Assembly: GCA_963977125.1 (NCBI GenBank)
Contig: CAXBNJ010000005.1
Coordinates: 164,881-228,880 of the forward strand
Direction of reading: 5' to 3'
Length of the DNA: 64,000 bases
From: UBA2705 sp963977125
GTDB lineage: Bacteria > Pseudomonadota > Alphaproteobacteria > Micavibrionales > Micavibrionaceae
Shown here in pieces: positions 34,680 to 44,603 of this stretch. Below the pieces are notes generated by a model that saw nothing but the letters and a program-made list of their open reading frames with translations, was not told where the DNA came from and ran no database searches. Numbering within the stretch: the first letter of the stretch is position 1; every line of letters starts with the position of its first letter. The translations under genes were made by a program, and so were the position numbers.

Positions 34680-37600
34680 ATATGTGCGCGATGGTTACCG
34701 TCGTTACTACGATAGTGCCTTCTGGATGCGAGATTCTGCCATTATGGCGGAACGTCTGGAGATCCTTAATTCTTATGGTGTTATGGCTCAAGAACCTTTG
34801 CTTGAAGCCGTCCCACAATACCCTTCTGTACGGCCTATTGAGGCGGCTTGCCAACAAGCTGGGCTAGACCCCACCGTTGCTCAGAACTTAGCGCGCGTTG
34901 TATTTGGTGGCGATACAAGTATAAAACTCAGGGAGCACCAAGCGCAAGCTCTCCAAACAGGGATTACTGGTGATGAAGAAGGACGCAACAATTTCGTTGT
35001 AACTTCAGGTACAGGCTCAGGAAAAACGGAATCTTTTCTGCTGCCCTTACTGGCACGACTGATGCAGGAGCGCAAAGGCGGAATAAGCCCTATGGGGCTT
35101 AATTTCTGGTGGGAAAGGGAAACGACAGGTGGCGATTCTAGTTGGCATCACTCTCGCCATGGCATGGATACTTATCTTACACCTGCAGTGCGGGCGATAG
35201 TTCTATATCCAACTAATGCCCTTGTGGAAGATCAGATTGCAAGGCTTCGCCAAGCGGCGTCTCGCGCTTTGACGATTCATGGTAAACCACTATTCTATTT
35301 TGGACGCTATACTGGCGCGACAATCGGCTCCACATGGAGTCCTCCTGCCACGCTCAAATCTGCTGATCGCAAGCGAATTAATGATGTCGCTCGGGAAGTG
35401 GATCGTATTACTAAGGAGGTCATGGCGATTGAGCAGTCCATGCGAGATGAGGGATGCAATGAAGAAAGAATTCTTGAGGTATGTAGCCAATTTCAAGATC
35501 CACGAATTGGGGAAATGCTCACACGCTGGGATATGATTGCGGCCCCACCTGACATTCTCATTACAAATACTAGCATGATGAATATTATGCTAATGCGTGA
35601 TGTTGAGGCACCTATCTTTGACAGCACACGACAATGGCTTCGGCAAGATAGCGAAAACAAGTTCACGCTTATAGTTGATGAGCTTCACAGCTATCGTGGT
35701 ACGCAAGGGACTGAAGTGGCGCTTGTTGTGCGTAATATGCTTGATCGTTTAGGGTTGTCCCCTGATTCTCCGCAACTGCGCTGTATAGGCACTAGCGCCT
35801 CGTTAGATGGTGAATCAGGTAAAGAATACTTGGAACAATTTTTCGGAGTCCCTAGCCGAACCTTTGCAATTTACCCTGGGAAACCAAAAGATTTCAACAT
35901 ACCTCTCCCAGTTAATACATGTATCATCGAGGAAAACTCTGCTGCGCTCGCGGAGGGAGGCGAAGCAGCAACCTCTGCGCTGGCCTCTATTTCGAATCAT
36001 TTTTCTCCTAGAGAGGCTCTTGCCTCTGCCTGCCGTTTAGCTGGTCAAACGATGGTTCTCAATCCTACGACCGGTAAGCACGAGCAAATCGTGCGTCCAG
36101 CATCGATGTCTTCAATATCCCAAGCGTTATTTGGTGAGCAGGCTAATGTTGATCTTCTTGAACCATTTTTCATTGCCGCTAAGTTGGAAGGTCGTGGGTC
36201 ATGGGAAGAGCCAAAGCCTACATTTAGATCTCATATGTTTCTTAGACAGGTACAAGGCATATGGGCTTGCTCTAATGCTGACTGCACGGAAGTCCTCCCT
36301 GAATTTCGTTCAGAAAAACGTAAGATTGGCCGTCTGTTCAAAGCACCTGCGATGAAATGTAACTGTGGAGGACAAGTCCTTGAGTTATTATATTGTTACG
36401 ATTGTGGAGAGGCCTTCCTTGGAGGCTTTGTGGTCCCACATAGTGATGGAGCGCTTTCAGATTATATCTTCCTAGAATCCACTAAGGCTGGGGAAGGTAA
36501 CGGTAAGGTCAGCCAAGTATTTGAACGAACACAAGATGAATTTCGTTGGTACTGGCCCGGTGGTAAGATTCCTGCTGGTAATTCAAGATGGACTCACCAG
36601 TCGCCTAATAACAAAACAATTACTTTGCAGTTCGCCAAGGGCCGGTTTGATCCCTTCTCTGGAACTCTTAATCAAGGTGAGGAAGGTGGGGTAGTATTTG
36701 CAGTGTCCGGTAGCCTTACCGAAAGTGAGAAAGTGGCTGCGCTCCCAGAAAAATGTCCGTGTTGCGGAAGTTCACGCTCATTTTTTAACTCTCTAGACAA
36801 GAAGGCGTTTTTTAAGGGCTCAGTCGAAACACCTATTCGTGGGCTCCGCACTGGTTTAAATGTTACAACCCAACTCGTAGCAGATCGCGTAATGTATGCT
36901 ACAAGCGATTCTCATGACGCTGAAAAGATGATTGCATTCACAGACAGCCGTGACGACGCTGCTGATCTAGCTGCTGGTTTAGAGCTCCATCATTTCCGTG
37001 ACTTGATACGCCAGTTAATTTTTATAGGTATACAGCCCAGAGCCGTATCCTCTAGCACTGAGCTTGAAGCGCTAGTGGGCAAAGATCCTGATACAGACTC
37101 CAGTTGCCTGTTTGATGAAGCCGAGAGGCGGACACCCGGTATATTTAATGCTGTAAGAGCCAACAAATTTAATGCAGCCACCTCCAGCGAGAAAGAGCTT
37201 ATTACTCAACATGATGCGAGCCTCGCGGTGAATGCTGTTATGTGGCCCTCGCTTCTAGTATTTATACGTAATGAACTAATTAGGTTAGGACAAAATCCAG
37301 CAGGAACGGAAGCCAGCCGCTCTAAATGGGGAGATGGAAAAACGCCGTGGTGGCTTTACTTCGATCCTCCAAATGATGAATGGGAACCTCTGAACAACGA
37401 AGTGGCTGCGGATGAGCGGCGAAGAATAATGGGGTATTTTGCATCACATGTTGCAAAATCCTTGTTTGATAAGGCTGGCCGCGACATGGAATCTATGCGT
37501 GTTGCCACTATTGAAGTTAATCATCATGCAGGCCTATCTCTCGGTCTGGATGAAAAATATGCCCAAGGTATTTTGACAAATACTGTCCGTATTTTGGGGC

Positions 37601-40110
37601 ATACCAGACACTTTGCTGACGAACGTACAAGAACTTCAACTAAGGCACCCAAAGCGGTTGAACAGTACATAGGTAAGGTTTCCAGCTTACTGAATCGTGA
37701 TAAGGAAGAGCTAGGTGGCCAAATAGGTGACTTTTTGGAGAGTATTGGTATAATAAATGAGAATTGGTTGCTTAGGACGGATAATCATACCAACCTTCCT
37801 TTAAAGATCGTTCCAGCGGGCGAACGTCCGCTATTCAGGTGCGATAGCTGCTCACGTCTGACAATGGTTTTACCAGTCAACGTATGTACGACGCCTCATT
37901 GTCAGGGACGCAATTTTACTGAAATCGAAAACCCGGATGAAGATTATTATAGCTGGGTATCACGGGAGCCAGCTCACCGATTGGCTGTTGCTGAGTTAAC
38001 CGGCCAGACGAAGCCAATGAGCGAACAACGGCGCAGGCAAAGACTTTTTAAAGGTACGGCTTTTCTAGGAGGTGAAACTCCAACAACCCATGGCCTAGAA
38101 GCTTTATCAGTCACAACGACGATGGAAGTTGGCGTCGATATAGGATCTTTGAAGCTCGTCTTGATGGCCAACATGCCTCCTCAACGTTTTAATTACCAGC
38201 AGCGTGTTGGTCGTGCAGGCCGCGCAGGTCAGGCATTCTCTTATGCCGTTACTATCTCTCGCGGCGCAGCCCACGACGATTACTATTTTAACAATCCTGA
38301 GCGCATGACTGGTGATGTACCGCCACAACCGCAATTAGACCTTTCTCGACCAGAGATTATAAGGCGTGTTGTTGCGGCGGAATGTTTGCGTCGTGCATTT
38401 GCAGGATTAGATACTATCCCAAAACGCAACGAAGAAAGTCTGCATGGTAACTTTGGCCGTATTAGCGAATGGCATGGGGGCTATCGCACGCAGATACTGA
38501 ATTGGCTAGAAAATGATGATGATGTTTCATATGTGGTAGCCAGACTGGCAGCACATACAGGTATGGTAGGTCGGGAGGAGGAACTTATTGAATACATCCG
38601 GCGCGATCTATCTGTCAGAATAGATGATGCCGTTCAAGACTCACGTTTTATCCAAGATGAGCTTAGCCATCGACTTGCTGTTGCTGGAATCCTTCCGATG
38701 TTTGGTTTTCCAACACAGGTACGCAGCCTTTTCCGGGATGATTTCAGGGCAGGCAAAACAGAGGATACGGTAATTAGTGATAGGCCACTCGATCACGCTG
38801 TTTGGGCGTTTTCGCCTGGCTCCGAGATACCAAAGGATAAGCAACTCAATACTGTCAGTGGATTTGTTATCAAAAAAGATGGAATTAGAGGTGTTGAAAA
38901 TCAACCAGAGCCACTTGGTAAGCCCATGCTATACACACGTTGCACGAATGAGTCATGTGGGACGATTGCCAACGGAAATGTTACGGTATGCGGTGTTTGT
39001 CAGCAGCCTTCCCGACCTTTTCCGGTTTATCAACCTAAAGGATTTTTGGCTGCTGTCAGGGCCAAAGACTACGATGGACAACGGCAGAGAGGACCGGCAC
39101 TTCCTCCTCCTGTACGCGCTTTCCCGCAAGAATATACTGATCTGGCTTGTGGACCTATGAAGCTAGCAATTGGTTCCGGACCTGTAGCTGTCGTGAATGA
39201 TAATGGCGGGCGTTTGTACGACTTCTATCAAGAATCTAATAATCGTGTTTCAGTACGTGATCCTGATCTTTATCGTCTTAGCGTGCCGTGGCCAGATTCT
39301 TCGACGCAACCTTTTGATAAAGGTGCGATTGGCGCGATATTTACGACAGACGTTCTTAGCTTTCATATATCGGGAGCAGCAGGCATAGGGAACTTTGGCG
39401 TGCTTGATGTAAGAGGCCAGCCTTCTGCACGTGCGGCCATTGCGTCTTTCGCAGAGTTAGTAAAACTCTCGCTTGCCACGGCCCTTGACGTAGACCCCTC
39501 AGAATTTCGTGTAGGTCGTCAAGCAATTGCCATACCGGCATGCGAAACAGAACAAGTTTTCCTCGCGGACTCATTAGAGAATGGCGCTGGTTACGCACGC
39601 TGGGCATCCGAACCCGCCCACATGGAAATGGCTATAAGAGCGTTTCACGCCAGCGTTGAGCCGAAGTGGGCGCATTCTAATCATGCAGGAGATTGTGATC
39701 GCTCTTGCCCTGATTGTTTGCGAAACTATGGAAACCGTTTTAGCCATGGTATGCTCGATTGGCGACTTGCTCTTGATCTTGCGGATCTAGTACTTGGTAA
39801 ACATATAAAGTTGGAAAGATGGCTAGAGGGATCCGAAGAACCTGTCATCGATTCCTTCTTACGGATATGCAAAGGCGCGGGAATGTCAGTTGAGTCAGAT
39901 CATAGCAGCGAGGGCTTACCAATATTAAGCTCTGGGACCCGCGCATTGGTCCTTGGTCATCCCTTATGGCATACGCAGAATGGATTGTTACAGCCGCAGC
40001 AGATGTCGGCACGCGATGAGTTAAGAAATATTGGCATCGATCCTATATTTGTCGATGTGAGGGATTTTGCGGCCAGAAGCGCTGCCTACTTTTTGAGGCT
40101 CCAATCATGA
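34648..40110 (+). CDS. druE: Giant DEAD/DEAH helicase with DUF1998 (DruE-like)
   Basis: An 1820-residue helicase. Motor motifs: Walker A in VVTSGTGSGKTESFLLP near residue 122, motif II IVDELHSYRGTQG near 341 (DELH), then TTTMEVGVDIGSLKLVLMAN near 1155 and the arginine finger QQRVGRAGRAGQ near 1183. Between and after these are several zinc-type Cys clusters: near 540-585 (CSNADC, CNCGG, CYDCG), 703 (CPCCG), 1065 (CDSCS) and 1431-1455. The C-terminal DUF1998 domain contains GDCDRSCPDCLRNYGN near 1684. Architecture and length match Druantia DruE (about 1800-2100). It probably unwinds or translocates on invading DNA. The gene appears intact. Confidence 0.82.
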   Translation: MKQATPTSVIEYVRDGYRRYYDSAFWMRDSAIMAERLEILNSYGVMAQEPLLEAVPQYPSVRPIEAACQQAGLDPTVAQNLARVVFGGDTSIKLREHQAQALQTGITGDEEGRNNFVVTSGTGSGKTESFLLPLLARLMQERKGGISPMGLNFWWERETTGGDSSWHHSRHGMDTYLTPAVRAIVLYPTNALVEDQIARLRQAASRALTIHGKPLFYFGRYTGATIGSTWSPPATLKSADRKRINDVAREVDRITKEVMAIEQSMRDEGCNEERILEVCSQFQDPRIGEMLTRWDMIAAPPDILITNTSMMNIMLMRDVEAPIFDSTRQWLRQDSENKFTLIVDELHSYRGTQGTEVALVVRNMLDRLGLSPDSPQLRCIGTSASLDGESGKEYLEQFFGVPSRTFAIYPGKPKDFNIPLPVNTCIIEENSAALAEGGEAATSALASISNHFSPREALASACRLAGQTMVLNPTTGKHEQIVRPASMSSISQALFGEQANVDLLEPFFIAAKLEGRGSWEEPKPTFRSHMFLRQVQGIWACSNADCTEVLPEFRSEKRKIGRLFKAPAMKCNCGGQVLELLYCYDCGEAFLGGFVVPHSDGALSDYIFLESTKAGEGNGKVSQVFERTQDEFRWYWPGGKIPAGNSRWTHQSPNNKTITLQFAKGRFDPFSGTLNQGEEGGVVFAVSGSLTESEKVAALPEKCPCCGSSRSFFNSLDKKAFFKGSVETPIRGLRTGLNVTTQLVADRVMYATSDSHDAEKMIAFTDSRDDAADLAAGLELHHFRDLIRQLIFIGIQPRAVSSSTELEALVGKDPDTDSSCLFDEAERRTPGIFNAVRANKFNAATSSEKELITQHDASLAVNAVMWPSLLVFIRNELIRLGQNPAGTEASRSKWGDGKTPWWLYFDPPNDEWEPLNNEVAADERRRIMGYFASHVAKSLFDKAGRDMESMRVATIEVNHHAGLSLGLDEKYAQGILTNTVRILGHTRHFADERTRTSTKAPKAVEQYIGKVSSLLNRDKEELGGQIGDFLESIGIINENWLLRTDNHTNLPLKIVPAGERPLFRCDSCSRLTMVLPVNVCTTPHCQGRNFTEIENPDEDYYSWVSREPAHRLAVAELTGQTKPMSEQRRRQRLFKGTAFLGGETPTTHGLEALSVTTTMEVGVDIGSLKLVLMANMPPQRFNYQQRVGRAGRAGQAFSYAVTISRGAAHDDYYFNNPERMTGDVPPQPQLDLSRPEIIRRVVAAECLRRAFAGLDTIPKRNEESLHGNFGRISEWHGGYRTQILNWLENDDDVSYVVARLAAHTGMVGREEELIEYIRRDLSVRIDDAVQDSRFIQDELSHRLAVAGILPMFGFPTQVRSLFRDDFRAGKTEDTVISDRPLDHAVWAFSPGSEIPKDKQLNTVSGFVIKKDGIRGVENQPEPLGKPMLYTRCTNESCGTIANGNVTVCGVCQQPSRPFPVYQPKGFLAAVRAKDYDGQRQRGPALPPPVRAFPQEYTDLACGPMKLAIGSGPVAVVNDNGGRLYDFYQESNNRVSVRDPDLYRLSVPWPDSSTQPFDKGAIGAIFTTDVLSFHISGAAGIGNFGVLDVRGQPSARAAIASFAELVKLSLATALDVDPSEFRVGRQAIAIPACETEQVFLADSLENGAGYARWASEPAHMEMAIRAFHASVEPKWAHSNHAGDCDRSCPDCLRNYGNRFSHGMLDWRLALDLADLVLGKHIKLERWLEGSEEPVIDSFLRICKGAGMSVESDHSSEGLPILSSGTRALVLGHPLWHTQNGLLQPQQMSARDELRNIGIDPIFVDVRDFAARSAAYFLRLQS

Positions 40111-42059
40111 TAGAAGTTGTGGGAATCTCAGGAAGTCCTGAATATGATGCCGCGCTTGCAATTAAACAAGCGTTCATTCGTGCTTGGCCTGATATAGAGG
40201 CTTCACCAAAAGAGGATGACTTTATTAAGATAGCATCAAACGTCAAACTTTCAGGGCACAAAGTTAGTGATGTTGATGTCGTGGTCATAGCGCGTCTACG
40301 AAGCAAACGTTACATTGTAACTAACGCCGTGATCCATGACACTGAAGGAAATCGAATTCTAGGCAGCCAAATAAGGGTACGGTCATTAGCGGCGGCGATA
40401 GAGGTAAAGGATCACGCTGCCGATGCTATGCAAATTGCCGCTGGCGGGGTTATGGTGCGATATGCTGGTAGATGGAAAAGCGCTACGGACCAAAATGAAG
40501 AACAGCGGTACGCTTTACTGGAATATTTTAAGGATACGACGAATACTAATCCTTGGGTTTATCGATGTTTGATACTAAGAGGCATCGACCAGCTACCAAA
40601 AATCAGGGGAAGGATTCATCCGGCAGCTGGTGCGGTCGCTGGTCAGTTCACGATTGCAAATTTTCTGGTGAGCATGGCTGCTGTCAATGGCATACCGAAA
40701 ATTGGTAAGGAATATGTCATTCGCTCGGCAAACGATGAAGGTATGGAACAGATCATTGATGACGCATTGCTTCGGCCTTTGATGCCTTCTAATCTTGATA
40801 GGAAGCGGATGGATCGTATAGCAGCAAGGCCTGTCGAAGCCAAAGAACTTGCATCTTTACTAGGTGAACATCGCGTACATCTTCGTGGCCATGGCGGAAC
40901 TGGCAAAACTATATTACTTCTGCAAACCGCCTATGAAGCTTATATATCTGAAGGAAAGCGTTGCCTTATTCTCACATACAATACAACATTAGCGGCCGAT
41001 ATACAGCGGACACTCGCCCTTATGAATATACCTGTTGATGGGGATGGTGGAGGTATTACTATTCGAACGGTTATGTCCTTCATGTGCTCTTGGATTAGTA
41101 GGCTTGGTATTGCAGATGAAGAAACTTTGGATTTTTCTACCTATGAAAAAAAATGCCGAGAGGCTATGGCCTATATTGATCAGGGCGCTGTAAACGAAGC
41201 AGAAATAGAAACCATAAAATCTAGTGACTTTATGCAGTTTGATTTTGACGCGGTATTGATTGATGAGGCACAGGATTGGCCTCAGATTGAAGCTGATTTA
41301 CTCTGTCGTTTGTATGAAGGAAAAAAGGTTTCGCTTGCGGACGGGTTATCGCAATTGGTTCGTGGAAATCCTACAAATTGGAAATTATCCGTTATAGGCC
41401 AGCCGAAAGTTGGACAACGTCACTTGCAAAGCGGCCTTCGCATGAAAGCCAACCTTTGTGTCTTTGCGAATATCTTAGCAGAAGAGGTTGGCTTACCATG
41501 GCGTGTTGATGTTAATCGTGATGCACCCGGAGGACGGGTGATCGTCATTGAGGGTAGCTATTCCGATGCAACGGATCTCCAAAAAGAAATGATGGCATCC
41601 GCTCTCGAGGCAGGGAACATGCCATTGGACCTACTTCACTGCGTGCCCCCCTCCGGAGTTATTAACAAGGATGGCCGAAAAGTTAGTAAACTTGGTCAGG
41701 CATTCCTTAATCAGGGCTGGAAAGTTTGGGAAGCGGTAGATGAACATACACGCCGACAATTTCCTCGGTCGACTGATGAACTTCGGATCGTTCAGTACGA
41801 ATCTTGTAGAGGCCTAGAGGGATGGACTGCCGTCTTAGAAGGGCTTGATGAGTTCTGGGAGCTTAAATGCTCACAGGCCTTGCGTGAACGTCAGGATAAT
41901 TCTGGACATGACGTATCGGCTGAAGCCATTGCTTGGCGCTGGTGTATGATTCCTCTGACGCGTCCGATTGATACTTTGGTCATTACTTGCGCTGCTGGTG
42001 GCATTGTCAGCACTGCGCTCAGAAAAGTACGAGATAGGGTAGGAGATATCTTCTTCTAA
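40107..42059 (+). CDS. NERD-like nuclease fused to superfamily 1 helicase/ATPase
   Basis: A 650-residue protein, last gene of the Druantia-like operon and overlapping DruE by four bases. Residues about 1-130 contain a nuclease-related pattern: DVDVVVIARL near 54 and AAIEVKDH near 98, the D...E-x-K of PD-(D/E)xK/NERD domains. Then comes an ATPase: Walker A GHGGTGKT at 261-268, LILTYNTTLAADIQRTL, and motif II VLIDEAQDWPQIE near 383, ending in QYESCRGLEGWTAVLEG and TRPIDTLVITCA, typical of UvrD/DUF2075-type enzymes. It may degrade DNA opened by DruE. It is not a standard named Druantia gene as far as I recall. Confidence 0.7.
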   Translation: MIEVVGISGSPEYDAALAIKQAFIRAWPDIEASPKEDDFIKIASNVKLSGHKVSDVDVVVIARLRSKRYIVTNAVIHDTEGNRILGSQIRVRSLAAAIEVKDHAADAMQIAAGGVMVRYAGRWKSATDQNEEQRYALLEYFKDTTNTNPWVYRCLILRGIDQLPKIRGRIHPAAGAVAGQFTIANFLVSMAAVNGIPKIGKEYVIRSANDEGMEQIIDDALLRPLMPSNLDRKRMDRIAARPVEAKELASLLGEHRVHLRGHGGTGKTILLLQTAYEAYISEGKRCLILTYNTTLAADIQRTLALMNIPVDGDGGGITIRTVMSFMCSWISRLGIADEETLDFSTYEKKCREAMAYIDQGAVNEAEIETIKSSDFMQFDFDAVLIDEAQDWPQIEADLLCRLYEGKKVSLADGLSQLVRGNPTNWKLSVIGQPKVGQRHLQSGLRMKANLCVFANILAEEVGLPWRVDVNRDAPGGRVIVIEGSYSDATDLQKEMMASALEAGNMPLDLLHCVPPSGVINKDGRKVSKLGQAFLNQGWKVWEAVDEHTRRQFPRSTDELRIVQYESCRGLEGWTAVLEGLDEFWELKCSQALRERQDNSGHDVSAEAIAWRWCMIPLTRPIDTLVITCAAGGIVSTALRKVRDRVGDIFF

Positions 42060-42238
42060 TAGCTAGCTGATGAGTTTTCAACATTGCATTTAAAGCGCTA
42101 TATACCCTTCAGGTTTTGATTTTTGAATCTTTGGTGGTTTTTTTATTTTATTTCTTTATTTCAAATGGTTACTAAGATTTTGAATCTCGCTTAAGATAAT
42201 CCCGAAATATAACCAGTTTAGTTCAGGGTTCGAGCACA

Positions 42239-42254
42239 CAACCAATAAATACAA
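42239..42254 (+). other. Left attachment core of the integrative element (attL)
   Basis: CAACCAATAAATACAA recurs exactly at 59129-59144 in the same orientation, 16.9 kb away. Here it follows a degenerate T-loop-like TTCGAGC but no intact tRNA. Arm-type integrase repeats lie 44 bp inside. By chance alone a 16-bp repeat in 64 kb is not very rare, so the arm repeats carry much of the weight. Confidence 0.6.
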
Positions 42255-42280
42255 TAAAACCGCCCTTTGTGGCGGTTTTA
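42255..42280 (+). terminator. Bidirectional intrinsic terminator after the Druantia-like operon
   Basis: A perfect 10-bp stem TAAAACCGCC / GGCGGTTTTA with loop CTTTGT, followed by T-rich sequence on the + strand. In the other direction it would also stop transcripts leaving the reverse-transcriptase/ncRNA locus. It directly abuts the attachment core. Confidence 0.8.
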
Positions 42281-42297
42281 TTTTGTCTAAAAATCTC

Positions 42298-42319
42298 TGT
42301 GCTTACCGTGGGCTTACTG
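42298..42319 (+). repeat. Tandem 11-bp integrase arm-type repeats, left end
   Basis: TGTGCTTACCG (42298-42308) and TGGGCTTACTG (42309-42319) are adjacent direct repeats. A matching adjacent pair with the same period and orientation lies inside the right end (58920-58941). One related site in inverse orientation, TGTGTTTACCA, lies at 47176-47186 just downstream of the integrase gene. Paired arm-type sites inside both ends are typical of tyrosine integrases with an N-terminal arm-binding domain. Confidence 0.6.
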
Positions 42320-42439
42320 TCTTTTAATGCAAACCTCCACAAAACAGGCCTTTGCAATACATTTAAGTATCTAAAATAATGTGTGAATTTCGCACTTTAG
42401 ATTTAGCCGAATATAGAACTAAGCTCATTATTAAATTTT

Positions 42440-42578
42440 AAACCATAGAATGTAATAGGAAGCTGACACTCGCAAATGTGTGGCCCTCCCGGAGGAGGAC
42501 ACCCTCTTTCAAAAATGAAAGAAAGTATGTACCGCATAACGGTAAGGCAGAATATCAACCTCCCGCAACAATTATAAC
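42440..42578 (-). ncRNA. Candidate DRT3 structured ncRNA downstream of the RT pair
   Basis: Between the end of the second RT gene and the element end there is no gene. The minus strand reads into closely packed hairpins: TACCG-TTATG-CGGTA (42528-42542), CTTTC-ATTTTT-GAAAG (near 42505-42524), a CCTCC/GGAGG hairpin (near 42486-42499), and ACAC-ATTTGCGA-GTGT (near 42467-42482). A single-stranded-looking CCACACA lies among them. DRT type 3 systems are known to need a structured ncRNA, reported to supply an AC-rich template. Boundaries are approximate and its transcription is inferred. Confidence 0.5.
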
Positions 42579-44603
42579 TTATAGATAGCCTGTATTCAAC
42601 TGACTCTTTTGTAAAAGAGTTAACAAATCAATTGTATCCCAGTTAACAAACCAAGGCTTCAGTCCTATTTGCTTTATTTCTTCTTCTGCAGTTAGAAAGG
42701 CGGAAGATTGAAACTCATAATTGTTTTTAGCATAATACAGTATGAATTTTTTAAACCTCTCACTTAAATAAGGACATGTAAGACTATCTAATATTAAAAA
42801 CGTAATTTCAGAGTTAGATTTCAAATCTTTTTTATTAAGATCACGCCGACAATCCCACAGCTTTTTAAAAATGACCTCTTCGATTTTCTGCCTAGTCGTT
42901 AAAAACTGTTTTTGATCTTTGATATAATAAAGCGCACCTATAATATCAAAGTATTTGGCCGTTTGTTTCTCTTCTAGCCTGAAAATTCTCTCTATGACGG
43001 GCTGAGGATAAAGATACTCATCTCCCATATCCCCTATAGCTAATATAATATTGATAATCTCCAAGTCAGCGTTGCCATATTCTGACGGGAATTGATTTTC
43101 GCGCCCCTCATAAAACGAAAGAAACAAATCATAAATTCTTTGCTTAATAGAATCTGAGAACTCTGGCATATGCTTGTCTGAAAACCGAGTCGTCAGAACA
43201 ATTAAATATGATAAATTTACCGAAGATGGAACTGTTGGCGTCATTGAGTATAAGAAGAATGAAACTTCCAGTAAACAGCAAATAAGATCATAATATTGGC
43301 TGTGAACATCACCTTCTTTACTTAAGCACACATCAACGCTTTGCGTAGCTATCAAAAAACGTCTTAAGATAAGACCTATGCTAAAATTACCAATATCAGT
43401 ATAATTTTTTCTACTTTGGGCGGTGTTTTTAATATCCTTAAAAAGCTTCTTTTTGAATCCCGCATAATGCCATATTTTCTTAGGGTATTGATAGTTCTGC
43501 TTAAAGGGCTTTCCATCTACCATTGCTTCAAAAAATTTATTTTCTACTATTTTCTCAAAAAAATTATCCCAAATCACGGTAACCTCATGAACGGCTTGGG
43601 ACCTTTCTGTCCAAAAAGGACGCTCTATTTGATAAGATTTCGCATCATTTAGATGGAAATTATACTTGAATAGCTCATTTTTTAATTGCTGCGTAACCAG
43701 CTCAGCGTTTTCTTGATTTAATGAGAATATAAAATAATCGTCAATATATCTACGGACTTCAAAATCTTTGCCCTTTATAAGGTTCTTTAATTCTAAAGAT
43801 TTTAAGGTTTTATTATCTATTTCTTGCAAAATTATCTCAGCAAATATTCGGCTAATCTCAGGCCCAACGATTATTCCGTTAGTCTCATTATGCTTTGCTT
43901 TCCTTATATGAGAATCAAACTTATCAGCAAATTGATGGTGTTTTTTTGAAAGATGTTTTTTTGCATATTCCTTATTCTTTATAGACCATAGTAAGGTATG
44001 TGTGTAGATACTTTCAAAACACTTAGAAATATCAACAAATGATAGGTGGCTAAATTTCTTTTCACACTCAAAAAATTCTTCTGAATTAAAATACATAAAT
44101 TGTTTTCTTAGCTTATAAGAAAAAAAAGATGTTACATGCTTAGTTTTTAGTTCTGTATCTATTGTAGATATATTAGAAATTTTTTTATATTTATTAAGAT
44201 CAAATTGTGAATCTTTATAAAATGATTTTGAGGCTACTTTAACCGGGTACCTTAAGGAGAAATTATTACGATCACTATTCAAATCACATATAATATCAGA
44301 ATATTCTTGATAAAAATCTATGCATTCATATTGCCATGAGGGGTGTGCAAGACTTAGAGTCCTTAAAGAACCATTGTTCTTAAAGATTTTATAACTATAC
44401 GGGATTGTCGCAGACTTAGTGCCATCAATCATTGCTTTAAAAAGCTCATTGAAATTATATGAACTATCTGAACATCGATACTGTTTACAATGCCGATAAA
44501 AACCATCCTGACTAAAGATAATAGGCATATCAGTAGGCGCAGTTTCACTTAACACGACTCTAGCTGCATCTAGTGATTTGTGCTGTTTTCTAGACCTAGA
44601 CAT
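42579..44603 (-). CDS. Defence reverse transcriptase, second (Drt3b/UG8-like)
   Basis: A 674-residue protein with an RT palm and fingers in residues about 100-400. Key motifs: FVDISKCFESIY near 192 (motif A Asp), NGIIVGPEISRIFAEIIL near 242 (motif B region), and RRYIDDYFIFS near 283 with the catalytic YIDD box. The C-terminal 270 residues are a helical domain without a known motif. It overlaps the upstream RT gene by eight bases. Two unequal RTs in one operon with downstream structured RNA is the layout of DRT type 3 (UG3 plus UG8). Very AT-rich compared with flanks. Confidence 0.8.
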   Translation of the reverse strand: MSRSRKQHKSLDAARVVLSETAPTDMPIIFSQDGFYRHCKQYRCSDSSYNFNELFKAMIDGTKSATIPYSYKIFKNNGSLRTLSLAHPSWQYECIDFYQEYSDIICDLNSDRNNFSLRYPVKVASKSFYKDSQFDLNKYKKISNISTIDTELKTKHVTSFFSYKLRKQFMYFNSEEFFECEKKFSHLSFVDISKCFESIYTHTLLWSIKNKEYAKKHLSKKHHQFADKFDSHIRKAKHNETNGIIVGPEISRIFAEIILQEIDNKTLKSLELKNLIKGKDFEVRRYIDDYFIFSLNQENAELVTQQLKNELFKYNFHLNDAKSYQIERPFWTERSQAVHEVTVIWDNFFEKIVENKFFEAMVDGKPFKQNYQYPKKIWHYAGFKKKLFKDIKNTAQSRKNYTDIGNFSIGLILRRFLIATQSVDVCLSKEGDVHSQYYDLICCLLEVSFFLYSMTPTVPSSVNLSYLIVLTTRFSDKHMPEFSDSIKQRIYDLFLSFYEGRENQFPSEYGNADLEIINIILAIGDMGDEYLYPQPVIERIFRLEEKQTAKYFDIIGALYYIKDQKQFLTTRQKIEEVIFKKLWDCRRDLNKKDLKSNSEITFLILDSLTCPYLSERFKKFILYYAKNNYEFQSSAFLTAEEEIKQIGLKPWFVNWDTIDLLTLLQKSQLNTGYL

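Noticed and set aside
42165..42245. Possible tRNA gene ending in ACCA next to attL
   Set aside because: The T-loop pattern fits, but the T-stem does not pair and the acceptor part is about seven bases too short, so there is no cloverleaf.
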